Shown in pieces: positions 19,724-30,289 of a stretch of DNA of 64,000 bases. Made by a program: the position numbers and the translations under genes. This DNA is from Halichoerus grypus (Eukaryota > Chordata > Mammalia > Carnivora > Phocidae). The number at the start of each line of letters is the position of its first letter. The first letter of the stretch is position 1. Where the stretch lies: contig NC_135720.1 of NCBI RefSeq assembly GCF_964656455.1, positions 111,426,696 to 111,490,695 of the forward strand, in the 5' to 3' direction. The notes under the pieces were generated by a model. The model had not been told where the DNA came from, searched no databases, and saw only the letters and a list, made by a program, of their open reading frames with translations.

Positions 19724-22700
19724 CTGCAGAAAACAAGACAGAGGTTATGTATGACTCAACTTGTTTTTGCAATGCAAAGGTCTTGCTAATTTGCCTCCCA
19801 GGGGCCCACAAGTCTGGGGTCCAAGAGAGACCAGGAACTTCTAGAACTCTTATTAATTCAATGGGAAGGTAATAAGATCTGGATCCTCCAATCTGCTTTC
19901 AGCCAAAAAAAAAAAGCTCCCCTCTTAAACCTGTGGTTTTCAAACTTCAATAGCTGGGGCCTTTCCCACGACACCCACTCACTAGAAATAGGAAGAATGA
20001 TGACAAGGGATTTTGATGAGACATCAGTGAGCATGATGAGGTGATTCAATTCACCTACAACTTACAAATATGAACACCACCCACAATGAGGTCACTGGAA
20101 CCGCAATATTTAGAGAGTCTGCCTTAAGGGAGAAGGCTCAAAGAACCCTAAACTTTTCACTCCCTGGCAAAACAACCAGGAGCTGAGGGATAGGGACTGT
20201 TGGTACTTAAAAAGAAACAACAAAAAACCTTTCATTGAAACTAGATGGGTCTTTTCTTAATATCCTCACACATGCTCCTTCTCTGACCTCTCAAAGAACG
20301 CGTAAGTGCAAAGCATTCAATTCCTGAGCGCCGGCGCTCCCGATTCACCGGCCGAGGACTGCTAAGGGCTGTGGCATCCCCTGGAGAGGTGACGCTCTCC
20401 GGAATTCAGAGACTGTCCCCTGACGACTGACTGCCTTGGGATTCCTCCTTCTCCTCAACAGGGGGCTTCCCAAAAGTTACCTGAAGAGACCCTCTGCCTG
20501 AAGAAAACTTGGCCCCTGATGATCTCCTCATCGTGCTCAAAAGGAATATCTCCACAGACCATATCGTACAGCAGGATCCCCAGGGACCAGACAGCCGCCG
20601 ACCTGCCATGGTAGCGATGGTGGCGGATCCACTCTGGAGGACTATACACTCGGGTCCCTGGGAGCCGGGGGAATAGAAAAGGAGAACACGCTTGTAGCAA
20701 AAATAAAACAAAGCAACTCACATACTCAGTGGTATACTGATTGACGACTCCTTAAAACAAAACAGAACACCCCTCCACTTCTCCCAGGACAGGAGCTGTG
20801 CTAACTTCATTTTCCCCGTAGGCTAAAAGGAGCGGATGAGTGGCTTATAGCATCTCTCCAACCCAAAGCTTACCCACCCACCTCCCTACCGGTCCAGACC
20901 ATAAACCAAAATTCTTTATAAAACTGCTCCAAGAAACAAACAGGGCTGGCCACAAACCCAAAGCCTGAGGCGTGTATTTGTTAGGACCACCCACAATGGG
21001 ATGAAGGGATGAATGTCTACACACAATCACGGGAGCTATCCCGCAGACTATCCTTAAACTGCATTAAGGTGGCCCAGGTGCCTGGGTGAGATCTCCTCTC
21101 AGATACGATCCAGTCGAGGGCACTTACACAATATACTGTATCTTAAGTCAGGGTGCCCTTTAGGAGGCTTCCTCCCCGCCCTATGCGTGCAGAAGCAGAT
21201 ACCCACACCCTCTCTCTTCCCCTCACTGGAAAGGTAGAGCTGCAGAGCGGGTTTCAGACCACGTGATTCCTGTTTACAAACTTTGGGTTGTAAAAAAAAA
21301 AAAAAAAAGTGGGGGCCATCCCGCTTGTGCTCACCAGGGGGCAGCAAAGACTCGGAGGAAAAAACAAGGGAGGACCCGGCCAGCCATTAACTGTTAAATA
21401 CAAAAAAAATGCAGCCCAACCCAGCGTCCTCCAAGGGCAAATAAACACAAACCACAAGCCCCAGTCACAAGTTTTGAAAGGCTGTCGTTTGTTAGGTTAA
21501 GCCGCTCAGATGACGACCCACCCTCCTTTGCTTTGATCTCAGGCTCTCTATTCCATCTTTTCTGAAAGAACCCGCTCCAAGCCCCTCCCTAGGATAGGTT
21601 GTTCATCCTCTCTGCGGAGACACCCAACTAATTTTCAAAACCAGCAAGAGATCTTATTTCACAACATTCATTCCCGACTCCCTCACCCCTCAACGCCAAA
21701 AAATAAATAAAAGAAAAAGCTCAACAAAAATATTTAGTGAAACGGTTTCTATTCCTTTATCCGTCCCTAGATCAAAGGGGAGAAAAACTGCAGCTCTACA
21801 AACTAACCTTACAGAAAACTCCTTTAGAACACAAAACAAAAATTACAAAACCGGCATCAATTTTCATCTCTCCCGCCCTCTCCTCCCTCCCCCACCCCCC
21901 ATCCTTTTACTGGCGGGGAAACTGGGTCAGACTTCAGAAATCTGGGCTACGGCCGGTTGCCCACAACCTCTTATTCATCGGGAAAGCTTGGAACCCACTG
22001 AATTCCACTTAAAAAATAAAATCATGCCAGAAACATGACAGGTTCAGCTGGCTGGAAATCTCCGGCTCTACTACGCTCGGAAGCTCTCCTTCGCCCCACC
22101 CCTGCTAGCATCGAGCCAGACGGCCCGATGACCTTTACAAAGGGCCGGAGAGGGAAGCCGGCCGAGGCCTCCAGGCAAGGCCAAGTCACCTGGGCAGATC
22201 CCCCCCCCGGCAGCTCCCCCCCAGGCCTGGCTCACCGTCGAAGTCCGTGTAGACGGTGTCCTTGAGCAGCGCCCCCGACCCGAAGTCGATGAGCTTGAGC
22301 TCGCCGCGATTGAGGTCGATGAGGATGTTCTCGTCCTTGATGTCGCGGTGGAGCACCCCGCAACTGTGGCAGTGCCGCACAGCCTCCAGCACCTGCCAGA
22401 AGAAGCTGCGGGCCAGCTCCTCCTGCAGGGCCCCCCTTTCCGTGATAAAGTCGAAGAGGTCTTGCACCGGCTCGGGCCTCTCCAGGATCAAGACGAAACT
22501 GTCGGGCCTCTCGAACCAGTCCAAGAGCCTGATGACGCCGGAGAAGCCCGAGCTCACCTTCTTCAGCAGGACCACTTCCATGGGCACTCGGGTGCCATTG
22601 GGCTGCAGGGGCGAGGGGGCTGCCTTAGTGCGGGAGTCGGAGGGTGCCCCTCGTCCCACCCATCCTAGGGGTCGCTCCCTCCAGGGCACTCACCAGTTCT

Positions 22701-23149
22701 CCCCAGTCGGAAATCCGGTCCTTCTCCACGTGCTTGATGGCCACCTGAAACCCCCCCCCAAAGAGTCTCCATGAGATCCTCTCGCCGGGGCCAAAGCACA
22801 CCCAGGCGCCCCCCTGCCCAGCGCGCCCTCCCCACGGCGGGGCGCCCACTCACCGGCAAGTTGTCGGCGACACGGATGCCTGAGTAGACCGAGCCAAAGC
22901 CGCCGCTGCCCAGTAGCGGGCCCACCTGGTACTGCGACTCCAGGGGCTCCTTCTCCTTGCCTAGGAAAGGGGAGGCACAGGGGACTCAGTGCCGGCCCGC
23001 GAACCCCCAGCTCTCACCCTAGGGGTCCAGCCGCCTCGCCATCTCGGGCTGGGGGGGGGGCGCTCACCGGGCGCCAGCTTGGTGGCGTGCAGGTCGTTGC
23101 AGGGCGCGGCGCGCAGGTGGGCAAGCGAGTTGATTTTGGACAAGAGCAT
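19566..23149 (-). CDS. PIM1: PIM1 serine/threonine-protein kinase, complete six-exon CDS (313 aa)
   Basis: Constitutively active Ser/Thr kinase of the PIM family, induced by JAK/STAT cytokine signalling; known substrates include BAD, CDKN1A and CDC25A, and it acts in cytoplasm and nucleus. Joining exons 23149-23068, 22960-22854, 22744-22694, 22602-22236, 20657-20481 and 19723-19566 gives 942 nt, 313 residues plus TAG. Visible landmarks: glycine loop GSGGFGSV (45-52), VAIK lysine K67, helix-C E89, the PIM-typical proline hinge ERPEP (121-125, P123), HRDIKDEN (165-172), DFG (186-188), and C-terminus ending LSPGPSK. All introns are GT-AG (107, 109, 91, 1578 and 757 bp). Compared with human PIM1 from memory, differences include A59, S160, H215 and S280, none at a catalytic position. 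There is no frameshift, so the gene looks functional. PIM2 and PIM3 are excluded by near-identity to PIM1. Confidence 0.98.
20481..20657 (-). CDS. PIM1: PIM1 coding exon 5 (residues 203-262)
   Basis: A 177-nt exon encoding [20 protein letters not shown] through FFRQRVSS, covering the end of the activation segment (APE-equivalent PPE, 209-211) and helices of the C-lobe. Acceptor CCCAG, donor GTAAC. Residue 215 is His, where I recall Tyr in human. Confidence 0.97.
22236..22602 (-). CDS. PIM1: PIM1 coding exon 4 (residues 81-203, kinase core)
   Basis: A 367-nt exon, acceptor GCAG, donor GTGAG at 22235. It encodes the proline hinge (ERPEP, 121-125), HRDIKDEN (165-172) and DFG (186-188), ending at the first base of the Gly203 codon. 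Residue 160 is Ser (HCHSCG), where I recall Asn in human. The exon is inside the CpG island and GC-rich. Confidence 0.98.
22694..22744 (-). CDS. PIM1: PIM1 coding exon 3 (residues 64-80)
   Basis: A 51-nt exon of 17 whole codons, starting [10 protein letters not shown] with the catalytic Lys67 and ending WGEL80. Acceptor is TTTCAG and donor GTGAG. Introns 2 and 3 (109 and 91 bp) are very short, as in other mammalian PIM genes. Confidence 0.97.
22854..22960 (-). CDS. PIM1: PIM1 coding exon 2 (residues 28-63)
   Basis: Acceptor CTAG lies just before 22960 and the donor is GTGAG from 22853. The exon encodes [20 protein letters not shown] and the rest of the ATP-binding glycine loop, ending NLP63. 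Phase joins exon 1 exactly. Residue 59 is Ala, where I recall Ser in human. Confidence 0.97.
23068..23149 (-). CDS. PIM1: PIM1 coding exon 1 (residues 1-28, first base of codon 28)
   Basis: Starts at the ATG at 23149-23147, which encodes [13 protein letters not shown], the known start of the 33-34 kDa isoform. The exon ends after the first base of the Gly28 codon, with donor GTGAG at 23067-23063. The same frame stays open upstream to a CTG (see the Pim-1L entry), so ATG is one of two likely starts. Confidence 0.97.
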
Positions 23150-23416
23150 CCCCACCTCCAGGGTGTCGGCGTAGGAACTGTGTCTGGAGGAGCTGCAGCA
23201 GGAGCTGGGGCTGGGGTTGTGCCGGTGGCTGTGCCTAAGGCTGGGGCTGAGGCTGCGGGTGGCGTTGCGGCTGCGGCTGCGGCTGGCGCGGAAGGCCGAG
23301 GGCGAGTCGGAGGACGACTGGGGGCGCTGCCGGGGCTGGCGGCTGGCGGACACGCCGGTGGGGTCAGGGAGCGCCGAGGGCGGCGGGGTGGGCGGCTCGT
23401 GGGGCTCGTGCGGCAG
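23150..23416 (-). CDS. PIM1: N-terminal extension of the long isoform Pim-1L, started at CTG
   Basis: The frame of the PIM1 ATG stays open upstream. A CTG at 23416-23414 begins PHEPHEPPTPPPSALPDP, matching the known non-AUG start of human and mouse Pim-1L (44 kDa). The extension is 89 residues, giving 402 against 404 that I recall for human. It is proline-rich at its start (in human this part is reported to bind an SH3 domain) and then Ser/Arg/His-rich, ending ADTLEVG just before Met1. The Ser/His tract differs more from human than the kinase does. Use of CTG here is inferred from the family. Confidence 0.82.
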
Positions 23417-23439
23417 CGCCGCGGCACTGGGAGCTTGTA

Positions 23440-23500
23440 GCTGCTGCTGCTTCTGCCGGTCCCGCCACCGCCGCCGCCGCCGCCGCTGCCGCCAAGTCCT
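23440..23500 (-). repeat. GGC/CAG triplet tract in the PIM1 5' UTR
   Basis: Read on the minus strand this is a run of GGC units followed by AGC/CAG units, just upstream of the CTG start. It would make a strongly structured leader, fitting the known eIF4E/eIF4A dependence of PIM1 translation. Triplet number is expected to vary between species. Confidence 0.7.
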
Positions 23501-24350
23501 CTCGGGCCTCCTCCGCCACCGCGGCCGCTGCAGCAGACGCCCGGCTCGCCCAGCCGCCAGGAGTAAAGGGGCGGAGCGCGCCGGCGGGTGGGGGGGCGCG
23601 CGGGCGGGCGGGGATGGGGCGGGGCCTCTCCGGGAGGCCTAGGCGGGGAGCCGGGCTGCCGGGCCCGAGGAGGGAGGAGAGGGGGTGGGGAAGCGGCGGG
23701 ACAGGGCGCCTCCCCTCGGCCCCCGCCCCGCGCGCTCAGTCGCCGCGCCCCGGCCCCGCCCCCGCCGGCCCGTCTCCAGCCAACCAGAAGCCGACTGATC
23801 TGCATAACGCGGCGCGCCACGCCCACGCCCCGCCCCGCCTTCGCGGTCAGAATGGTCTCTACGCCTCCACGACGTGGCGGGAAGGAAAAGGCGCCAAAAT
23901 GGAGGGGGAGGGGCGCGGGGCGTGAGTGGAGGCGGGAGCTGGGTGTCGAGCGGCGAGGGAGGAAGGATGGGGAGGGGCGTATCGATTCAAACCCAAACAA
24001 TAACAAAGCCATCAAAGGCCGCCCGAGGCCGGCTCTGCGTCTCTCTGTTTCTCGGAGGTTTTTGGGTCAAGGGCTCGAGCTGGAGCATAACAAGTTACGC
24101 AGAGACGACGGGCGTCGGTGTGTCAGGCGGGGAGACCGGGCGGCCGGCGCGCCGGGGTGTGAGGGACTGGGCGGGGGGGAATGCCACGAGGGTGGTCCTT
24201 CTGTGTGACTCAGACCCGAGACCTCCAAGTCGGCTTGGGCGTGTTCACGAGGCGCTGTGGGCTCGGGTTGGGTCCTCGGGGGTTGTGTGCTGGGGGCGCG
24301 TGGGGGGCGACGGATCTGCAAGATGTGAGTCACGGCGGTTTCACCGAGGG

Positions 24351-25656
24351 AGTGGAGGTGTCACAGGCCTGGAATAAAACTGGGGGAGAGCTCGGCGTAT
24401 TCGGGGGAGGGGTCCAGATCCCGGTTCTGACAGCTGGTGAAAAAATCAGCCCCCAGATTCTCAAGCCGACGTTTATGTAAAAAATGCAGAAAAGTACCAG
24501 TGAATCCTGATTCCTAAGAAGTGGTGTGTTAAGAGTGCCCGGTAAAGAGGAATCACGAAACAAATGTTCGTATTATGATGCCAGATGCTGTCTCAGCCCC
24601 TTCTGTGAGGGCGGGAGAGAGAGGAAAATTCCTCCTGTAAAACGAGGGTGGGAGGGTGCGCTTGATTTAATCAGAGTTTTCACGTTGTATTCACCTTTTC
24701 ATCAGCCTGTTATTACCAGTCTGGCAATACTAGCAATTATTGGCTGCACCGAGTCTTGTCTCAAAGGAAATCCCCCCACTCTCTGCCCCACCATGGAAAT
24801 AACACGGAAAACTGGCCAATTCCACTTTCATCCTTTGTCCTTTTAAACTTCATGTAGAGTTGATAACGACGTGTGAAATGAGTAAATTAAAATTCTGTGT
24901 AATCCATAAATTGAATTGTCAGTGGCCTAAGTAACTGAAAGCCTACTGCATCCCATTTTAATATTTTTCAAGTTCCTACCACTTAAAGGAGAAATGAGGT
25001 TCCAGGATCTGTTATAGCTGCAATCATTAATGAATTTAAATGCTTCATTGAAAGTTTTCTACAGTGCTCGTTTTATAAAGATGTGCCCAGATATTTTACA
25101 GCTTTTAGGAATCTATCTTATACAATTCTGCATCTTCCTTTTGTTTGTGTGCTATGGCCTAACTCTCATTTTTGATAACTAGGAGAAAACCCAAGAGAAC
25201 AAGAATTATTCCCTTTTTGCAGATAGGAAAATGAAACATAAGTAGGATGACAGAGGTTCATACAACAGCTGAAGGAGGAAGAGATGAAATGACCCAAATT
25301 CAACTCAGAGTATTCAAAGATTTCCTGTTATCAGGGTCTAAAACTGTCCTTGGTACTGAGTAAGACATCAAGTGGAAATGTATGTGACCCAGCACTTCCA
25401 ATCCCCTTTACCCTCCCTCTGCTTTTTCAAGCCCTGCTGGACCATCCCCACATGCTCCCACTCACCTAGCACTTTCCAGACATTCTGCCTTTGCAGAGTC
25501 ATTCATCCTGTTCTGAGGATGCCCTCACCTCTTCACTTTTAATTAAAGCCTTTCCAGCCTTCAGGAGGACCCGATTGTTAAATAACTCCAAGCATTCTTC
25601 ACCGTCCACTCCTCATCCGACAATCATGGGTTTGGCTTTTTTTTTTTTAAATCTTT
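24351..25656. other. PIM1 upstream flank, no gene seen
   Basis: Unique and AT-richer than the island, with weak MIR/L2-like text at 25,200-25,560. No SINE until 25,671. Confidence 0.45.
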
Positions 25657-25670
25657 GTTAATTAACTTTT

Positions 25671-25868
25671 TTTTATTTAAAGATTTTTATTTATTTATTT
25701 GACAGAGAGAGAGACAGCAAGAGAGGGAACACAAGCAGGGGGAGTGGGAGAAGGAGAAGCAGGCCTCCCGCTGAGCAGCGAGCCCGATGTGGGACTCGAT
25801 CCCAGGACCCTGGGATCAGGACCTGAGCCGAAGGCAGACGCTTCACCGACTGAGCCACCCAGGCGCCC
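25671..25868 (-). mobile_element. CAN-SINE
   Basis: Perfect 14-bp target duplication GTTAATTAACTTTT at 25657-25670 and 25869-25882. Confidence 0.95.
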
Positions 25869-26059
25869 GTTAATTAACTTTTCAATTATTTATACCTTGC
25901 TTTCCTATTCCTTGACATATACTTCTCTTGTCCAACATTTCTTGGACAACATGTGTACTGAAGGGGAAGACCAAAATGAGTCCTAACAAAAAGGCCATGA
26001 TTAAAGTCAATTTATACCAAATTTAAGTGAATTAAGCGGACTTGGACAAAATAAAGGAA

Positions 26060-26330
26060 AGTTTAGGAGCAAGGGGTTTAACCTGGTTAGTCTGCTTTCA
26101 AATCTGGGATCTGGCACCTACTAGTTATGTGACATTCATCAAGTTACTTAACCTTTCTTTTCTTTTCTTTCTTTTTTTTAAGTTATTTAACCTTTCTAAG
26201 CTTTAGACTCTAAATGAAGATAATAGCACCTACCTCATAGGGCTGTTGTAAGGAGCAAATAAAAGTCTGCATGTAAAACACATAGCCTAGCACAGAGTAA
26301 GCTTCTAATAAATATTAGCTGTGATGGCAG
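26060..26330 (+). repeat. MIR element with a tail-only insertion
   Basis: MIR text ('ctagttatgtgacattcatc', 'aacctttctaagctttag', 'cacagagtaagcttctaat'). A 21-nt T-rich insert at 26,159-26,179 is flanked by an 18-nt duplication. Confidence 0.65.
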
Positions 26331-27190
26331 TAATGATGATTGTGATTGTGACAATAATGATTTTGGAATGGTCTTGCACCTTGGAGGTTCCAAAGGTGAA
26401 ATACTAGGTATATCACTTGATTGTAATCATCCAGGGAGAGAATGTGATTCAAAATAATTGTGTACATTAAATCAAGTTCAACCTTTTTCACTTTCTCTAG
26501 ATCTTTGTAGGGCTAAATATTTAATTAGGTAGAGCTAAAGTGATTAACATTTAATATGTCTGCTTTATATGGTGGCTGCTTCACAGCTGGAAGTTACAAA
26601 ACATGGACCTTGCTTGGCAAAGAGCTTTTATTTACTTAAAACTGCTTTTAAAGATAATTATTAAACATTCAAGTATATTTTGCATTAAAAGTTACTCTTC
26701 GAGGGTAGGGAACTTGATGTTTTTATTCATCAAAATGTAGTTCTAATAATAAAAACAATCACTGCCTTTGCTGTTTCAAAGAATCTAACAAAGAATCAGA
26801 AAAACCATGCTAATAATTAAATGACAAGTGCTTTTGGAAACATAAGGGCCATAATCATGCTTACAATTCTCTGGAAAGGGAAGAATTTGTTAATGTTAAT
26901 TTGAACGACAGCCACATTAATCCTCAGGTGGTTTTCATATCCCACCTGATACAGATTTAATCAAGTCATTGTCAAAGGAATGACTTAAGCAATTTCTGTA
27001 ATCCCAGAAGTTTAGAAGAAGTAAGTTTGAAAGGGGTGCCTGTACCCTTTTTTAAAGTACCTCTGAGTCTAGCTGATGCACTCATATAATAAGTAGGGCT
27101 GTATAGCATTTTCTCTATAAGCTATTTGCAATTAATCGGGTGGAAATAATTTGGATCTGCATCTCTTATTTCTCTCCTAAAAAAAGAATT
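26331..27190. other. AT-rich unique block, candidate conserved non-coding element
   Basis: About 860 bp without a recognised repeat, rich in ATTA/TAAT and related homeodomain-type cores. No ORF of note. Conservation cannot be measured here. Confidence 0.4.
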
Positions 27191-27196
27191 ACTGTT

Positions 27197-27265
27197 TTGT
27201 TTTTTTTTTAATTGAAGTGTGGTTGGCACACAATGTTACATTAGTTTCAGGTATACGAATTACTG
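27197..27265 (-). mobile_element. LINE-1 3' end fragment
   Basis: Complement of the L1 3' end also seen at 490-535 (CCTGAAACTAATGTAACATT type), starting in a T-run. Confidence 0.6.
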
Positions 27266-28244
27266 TATTTTTTTTAAAAAGTTTAACTGTGAAACATTCA
27301 CCATTATTTTTTATTTTACTCCTCGTTTGGTGAAATAAAAAGAAAGGAGAAAATTTGGAGAAAGCCAGCTGCTTCCTATACTTTAAAAATAACTCCAATT
27401 ACCTCAACAGTCGTAAGGTTATTTAGAAAAATTTAAATTTCACATATAGTTCATATGTGTGGAATATGTGTAAAAATCCACTACAGACTGTAAGACATGG
27501 AACAATCTCAATTTTAAAAGACTGAAGTAAAACCTCTTTTTAAAGTTGAAATAATCATGGTAGTGGTGGACAGCTAGGAAATCCAGAGTGTCCCAACTTC
27601 AGAAGGGTCAGGGAATCTATGCAGTCAAGTTAGAACTGGTTCTTGTCCTTGATAAGATGTGACATTTGTTTCAAGTTTATAAATGTCTTTGTTTTCAGTT
27701 TCCTCAGCAAAGCTGAAGAAAGTGTTTTTATTATCTGGCAAAGTATATTTAAGTTCATTACCAATTCATTTTTTTAAAAGAAATAAACATAACCTAGATT
27801 TATTTTTGGAATTTTACATATTCAGCACTGAAAATTCGAGTAAAAATAATTAATATTTATTGAAGGCACTGTACACAAAGATTTTATAGTTCCTGAGCAT
27901 TTACTCGATAGGTAAAAACAAAAAGGAGTAGCTAAGAATGTATTAAGACTACAGGAAGCTTGGAGACTGTTACAAAATACCTTATTAGAAGACTGGGAAA
28001 ATGTATGCCTCAGATCAAAAAGACCAGGCACATGAATAAAAACCCTGCATGTCTAACTGATGGAGAAAAGGGGCCATCATGTTTGGTGTGTGTGTGTGTG
28101 CATGTGAGAGAGAGAGAGAGAGAATGTCATATATTTGGATGTTGGTGAGAGGATTGTCTGCCATCTTTTAAAAAGAATTAAATTGCTGATGTAAAACTTG
28201 GAAAAGCCACAGAGTGCATCTAGGTTAATGAAAAAAATTGCTTT
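27266..28244. other. Intergenic, AT-rich, no gene seen
   Basis: A GT then GA microsatellite at 28,086-28,123. No coding signal. Confidence 0.45.
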
Positions 28245-28256
28245 GATTTCGTGATA

Positions 28257-28460
28257 GGAGCACCTGGATGGCTCAGTTGGTTAAGCCGTCTGCCTTCTGC
28301 TCAGGTCATGATCCCGGGGTTCTGGGATTGAGCCCCACTCTTGGGCTCCCTGCTCAGTGGCGGGGGCGAGGGGGGTCTACTTCTCCCTCTGTCCCCCCCA
28401 CCCCAGCTCATGCTTGCACGCGCTCTCTCTCTCTGAAATAAAATCTTAAAAAAAAAAAAA
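28257..28460 (+). mobile_element. CAN-SINE
   Basis: Target GATTTCGTGA / GATTCCGTGA at 28245-28254 and 28461-28470. Confidence 0.92.
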
Positions 28461-28684
28461 GATTCCGTGACACATCTTGTTAAGCCCTCAAAAAGATGCC
28501 AGTGAAAACATGTTTATTGTATATCTCATTTGTCATTTAATAGTAAACAGCCTTACTTTTCTGTATGTGTTCAGTCTCTACAACTAGATTATAAACATAT
28601 TAAGGGCAGAAACCACCCTTTCGTTGAACATAAAGGCTAAGTGCTGAGCATGGGTCTGGTGGAGCAGAAGAGACACTGTAATAC

Positions 28685-28860
28685 AGCCAACATTAACTGA
28701 GCGTCAAAGATGTCCTAGGCATTTTTATAAGCACTTTCTGTGGATCCTCATATAAATCTTATGGCATGGGCAGTTTTACTATCCTCACTGGCTTACAGAT
28801 AAACAGAAACTAAGAGAAGTCATTTGTCCAAGGCTACATGGCAGAGCCGTCTCCTACCCA
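28685..28860 (+). repeat. MIR element
   Basis: MIR text ('gatgtcctaggcatttttat', 'ggatcctcatataaatctta', 'gtccaaggctacatggcag'). Confidence 0.65.
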
Positions 28861-29166
28861 CCATGACATTCCACTTTTCCAAGGAACACGCGATGAGTTT
28901 AAGGAATTTAACAAGGTGTTCTATGATTAAATTCTGAGAGTATCATCCACAGGGGCAGGGTTCAGAGGAGGTGGAAGTCAAGGAAGGCTCCATGAGGATG
29001 TAGAACTTAATGTGAACCTTAAAGAATGAATAAGATATGAACAGGTAGAGAGAGGGAATGGGCTGAGTAAAGTCAGGAATTGAAGCAAAAGATTCTTAGT
29101 ATTTTGTTCTTTTGCATTCCCTATAATGTGAGAAATGAACGAATAAAAGTTTCTTTAAATAAATCA

Positions 29167-29367
29167 GGGGCGCCTGGGTAGTGCAGCCGGTTAAGCACTG
29201 GACTCTTGGTTTCAGCTCAGGTCATGATCTCAGAGTCCTGGGATCAAGTCCTGAGTTGGGCTCTGCACTCAGAGCAGAGTCTGCTTGAGATTCTCTCTCC
29301 CTCTCCCTCTGCCCCTCCTGCTCATACTCTCTCTCTCTAAAATAAATAAATAAATCTTAAAAAAAAA
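29167..29367 (+). mobile_element. CAN-SINE
   Basis: 22-bp target duplication with one mismatch (29145-29166 and 29368-29389). The head reads GGGTAGTGCAGCC, an unusual variant. Confidence 0.94.
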
Positions 29368-29884
29368 AAAAGTTTCCTTAAATAAATCAAAAGCAGAAAG
29401 CCAGAGGGAGAAATCAGTAGGACCTCCTGATGTCACAATGCAAAAGGTGAAAGAGAGAGACGAAATAGATGTAAACTTTATTTCAGTCTTTACTGAAGAA
29501 GAGACTAGGAAGATTCTCTATTCAAATCATCTCTTGAAGCTAATGGTTTAGGAATAATAGCTTATGCTGTGGCTAACACATAGGGTGTTCAAGATCCAAA
29601 TGACAAAGAAGACATGAATTAACATGATTGGATGAAATCCACTAGATAATTTGGAGAAACTTACATTTTCAACATATACTTCCTCTTTTCCAACTCTGTT
29701 TTAGTTCTCTTTTTTAGGTTGGGTGCTAAAACAAACATGGAAAGCTCACCACAGCCAAACACAGAATTGTACTACAAACATGGGACCATTTTTTATGGCC
29801 CTCCATGTATAACTTTGTCAAAGATTCTTTTTAATGTCTAAGTACAGTCTTGCTCACTCTAGGATGAGCTGTGTTGTCCTCTTT

Positions 29885-30281
29885 TTTTTTTTAAAGAGCT
29901 ATTTATTTATCTATTTATTTATTTTTAGAGAAGAGGGGAGATAATGCGTATGAGTGGGGGAGGGGCAGAGGAAGAGGGAGAGAAAATCTTTTTTTTTTTT
30001 TTTTACTATGTTTTTCACAATATAGTGCTTCAGGACTTTTTAATGTAAATAAACATTTTTGATTAACTAATTTTCAAAATAATGACACAAATTTAGCATT
30101 CTTCTTGGAATGGAAAATTTGCTTGGAGATTACTTCATTCTTTTTGAGGGAGAGAAAATCTTAAGCGGACTCCACACTGAGCGTTGAGCCCGATGCGGGG
30201 CTTGTTCTCATGACCCTGAGATCAGGGCCTGAGCCAAACCAAGAGTTGGTCGCTCAACTGGCTGCACCACCCAGGTGCCCC
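29885..30281 (-). mobile_element. CAN-SINE interrupted by a retrocopied fragment
   Basis: Outer SINE in two parts (29885-29990 and about 30163-30281) with a perfect 18-bp target duplication AGCTGTGTTGTCCTCTTT (29867 and 30282). Confidence 0.9.
29991..30145 (-). pseudogene. 5'-truncated retrocopy of an unidentified polyadenylated RNA (3' end only)
   Basis: About 141 nt of unique AT-rich sequence plus an A-tail on the minus strand (T-run at 29,991-30,004). It is flanked by a perfect 17-bp duplication GAGGGAGAGAAAATCTT (29974-29990 and 30146-30162) and lies inside a CAN-SINE. An ATTAAA on the minus strand about 35 nt before the tail is a plausible polyadenylation signal. It has no SINE or L1 text that I recognise, so it is best read as the 3' UTR end of a cellular mRNA moved by L1 machinery. 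The parent gene is unknown. Confidence 0.65.
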
Positions 30282-30289
30282 AGCTGTGT

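Larger units (their letters stand above)
22080..24350. promoter_or_regulatory. PIM1 promoter CpG island
   Basis: Very high G+C and dense CpG from exon 4 to about 1.2 kb upstream of the start codon. From what I recall of the human 5' UTR, transcription should begin near 23,570. Upstream lie several GC boxes (for example 23,610-23,625 and 23,818-23,842) and an octamer-like ATGCAGAT on the minus strand (about 23,800). No clear TATA box is visible, consistent with a housekeeping-style GC promoter. Bidirectional initiation is possible but not shown. Confidence 0.85.

Noticed and set aside
22236..22602. PIM2 or PIM3 instead of PIM1
   Set aside because: The exon translation agrees with PIM1 throughout, including the C-terminal LSPGPSK and the N-terminal [13 protein letters not shown].
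23014..24015. 333-codon minus-strand ORF and several 100-200 codon plus-strand ORFs over the PIM1 CpG island
   Set aside because: GC-rich DNA lacks stop codons; the translations are Pro/Arg/Gly low-complexity, in other frames than PIM1, with no domains.
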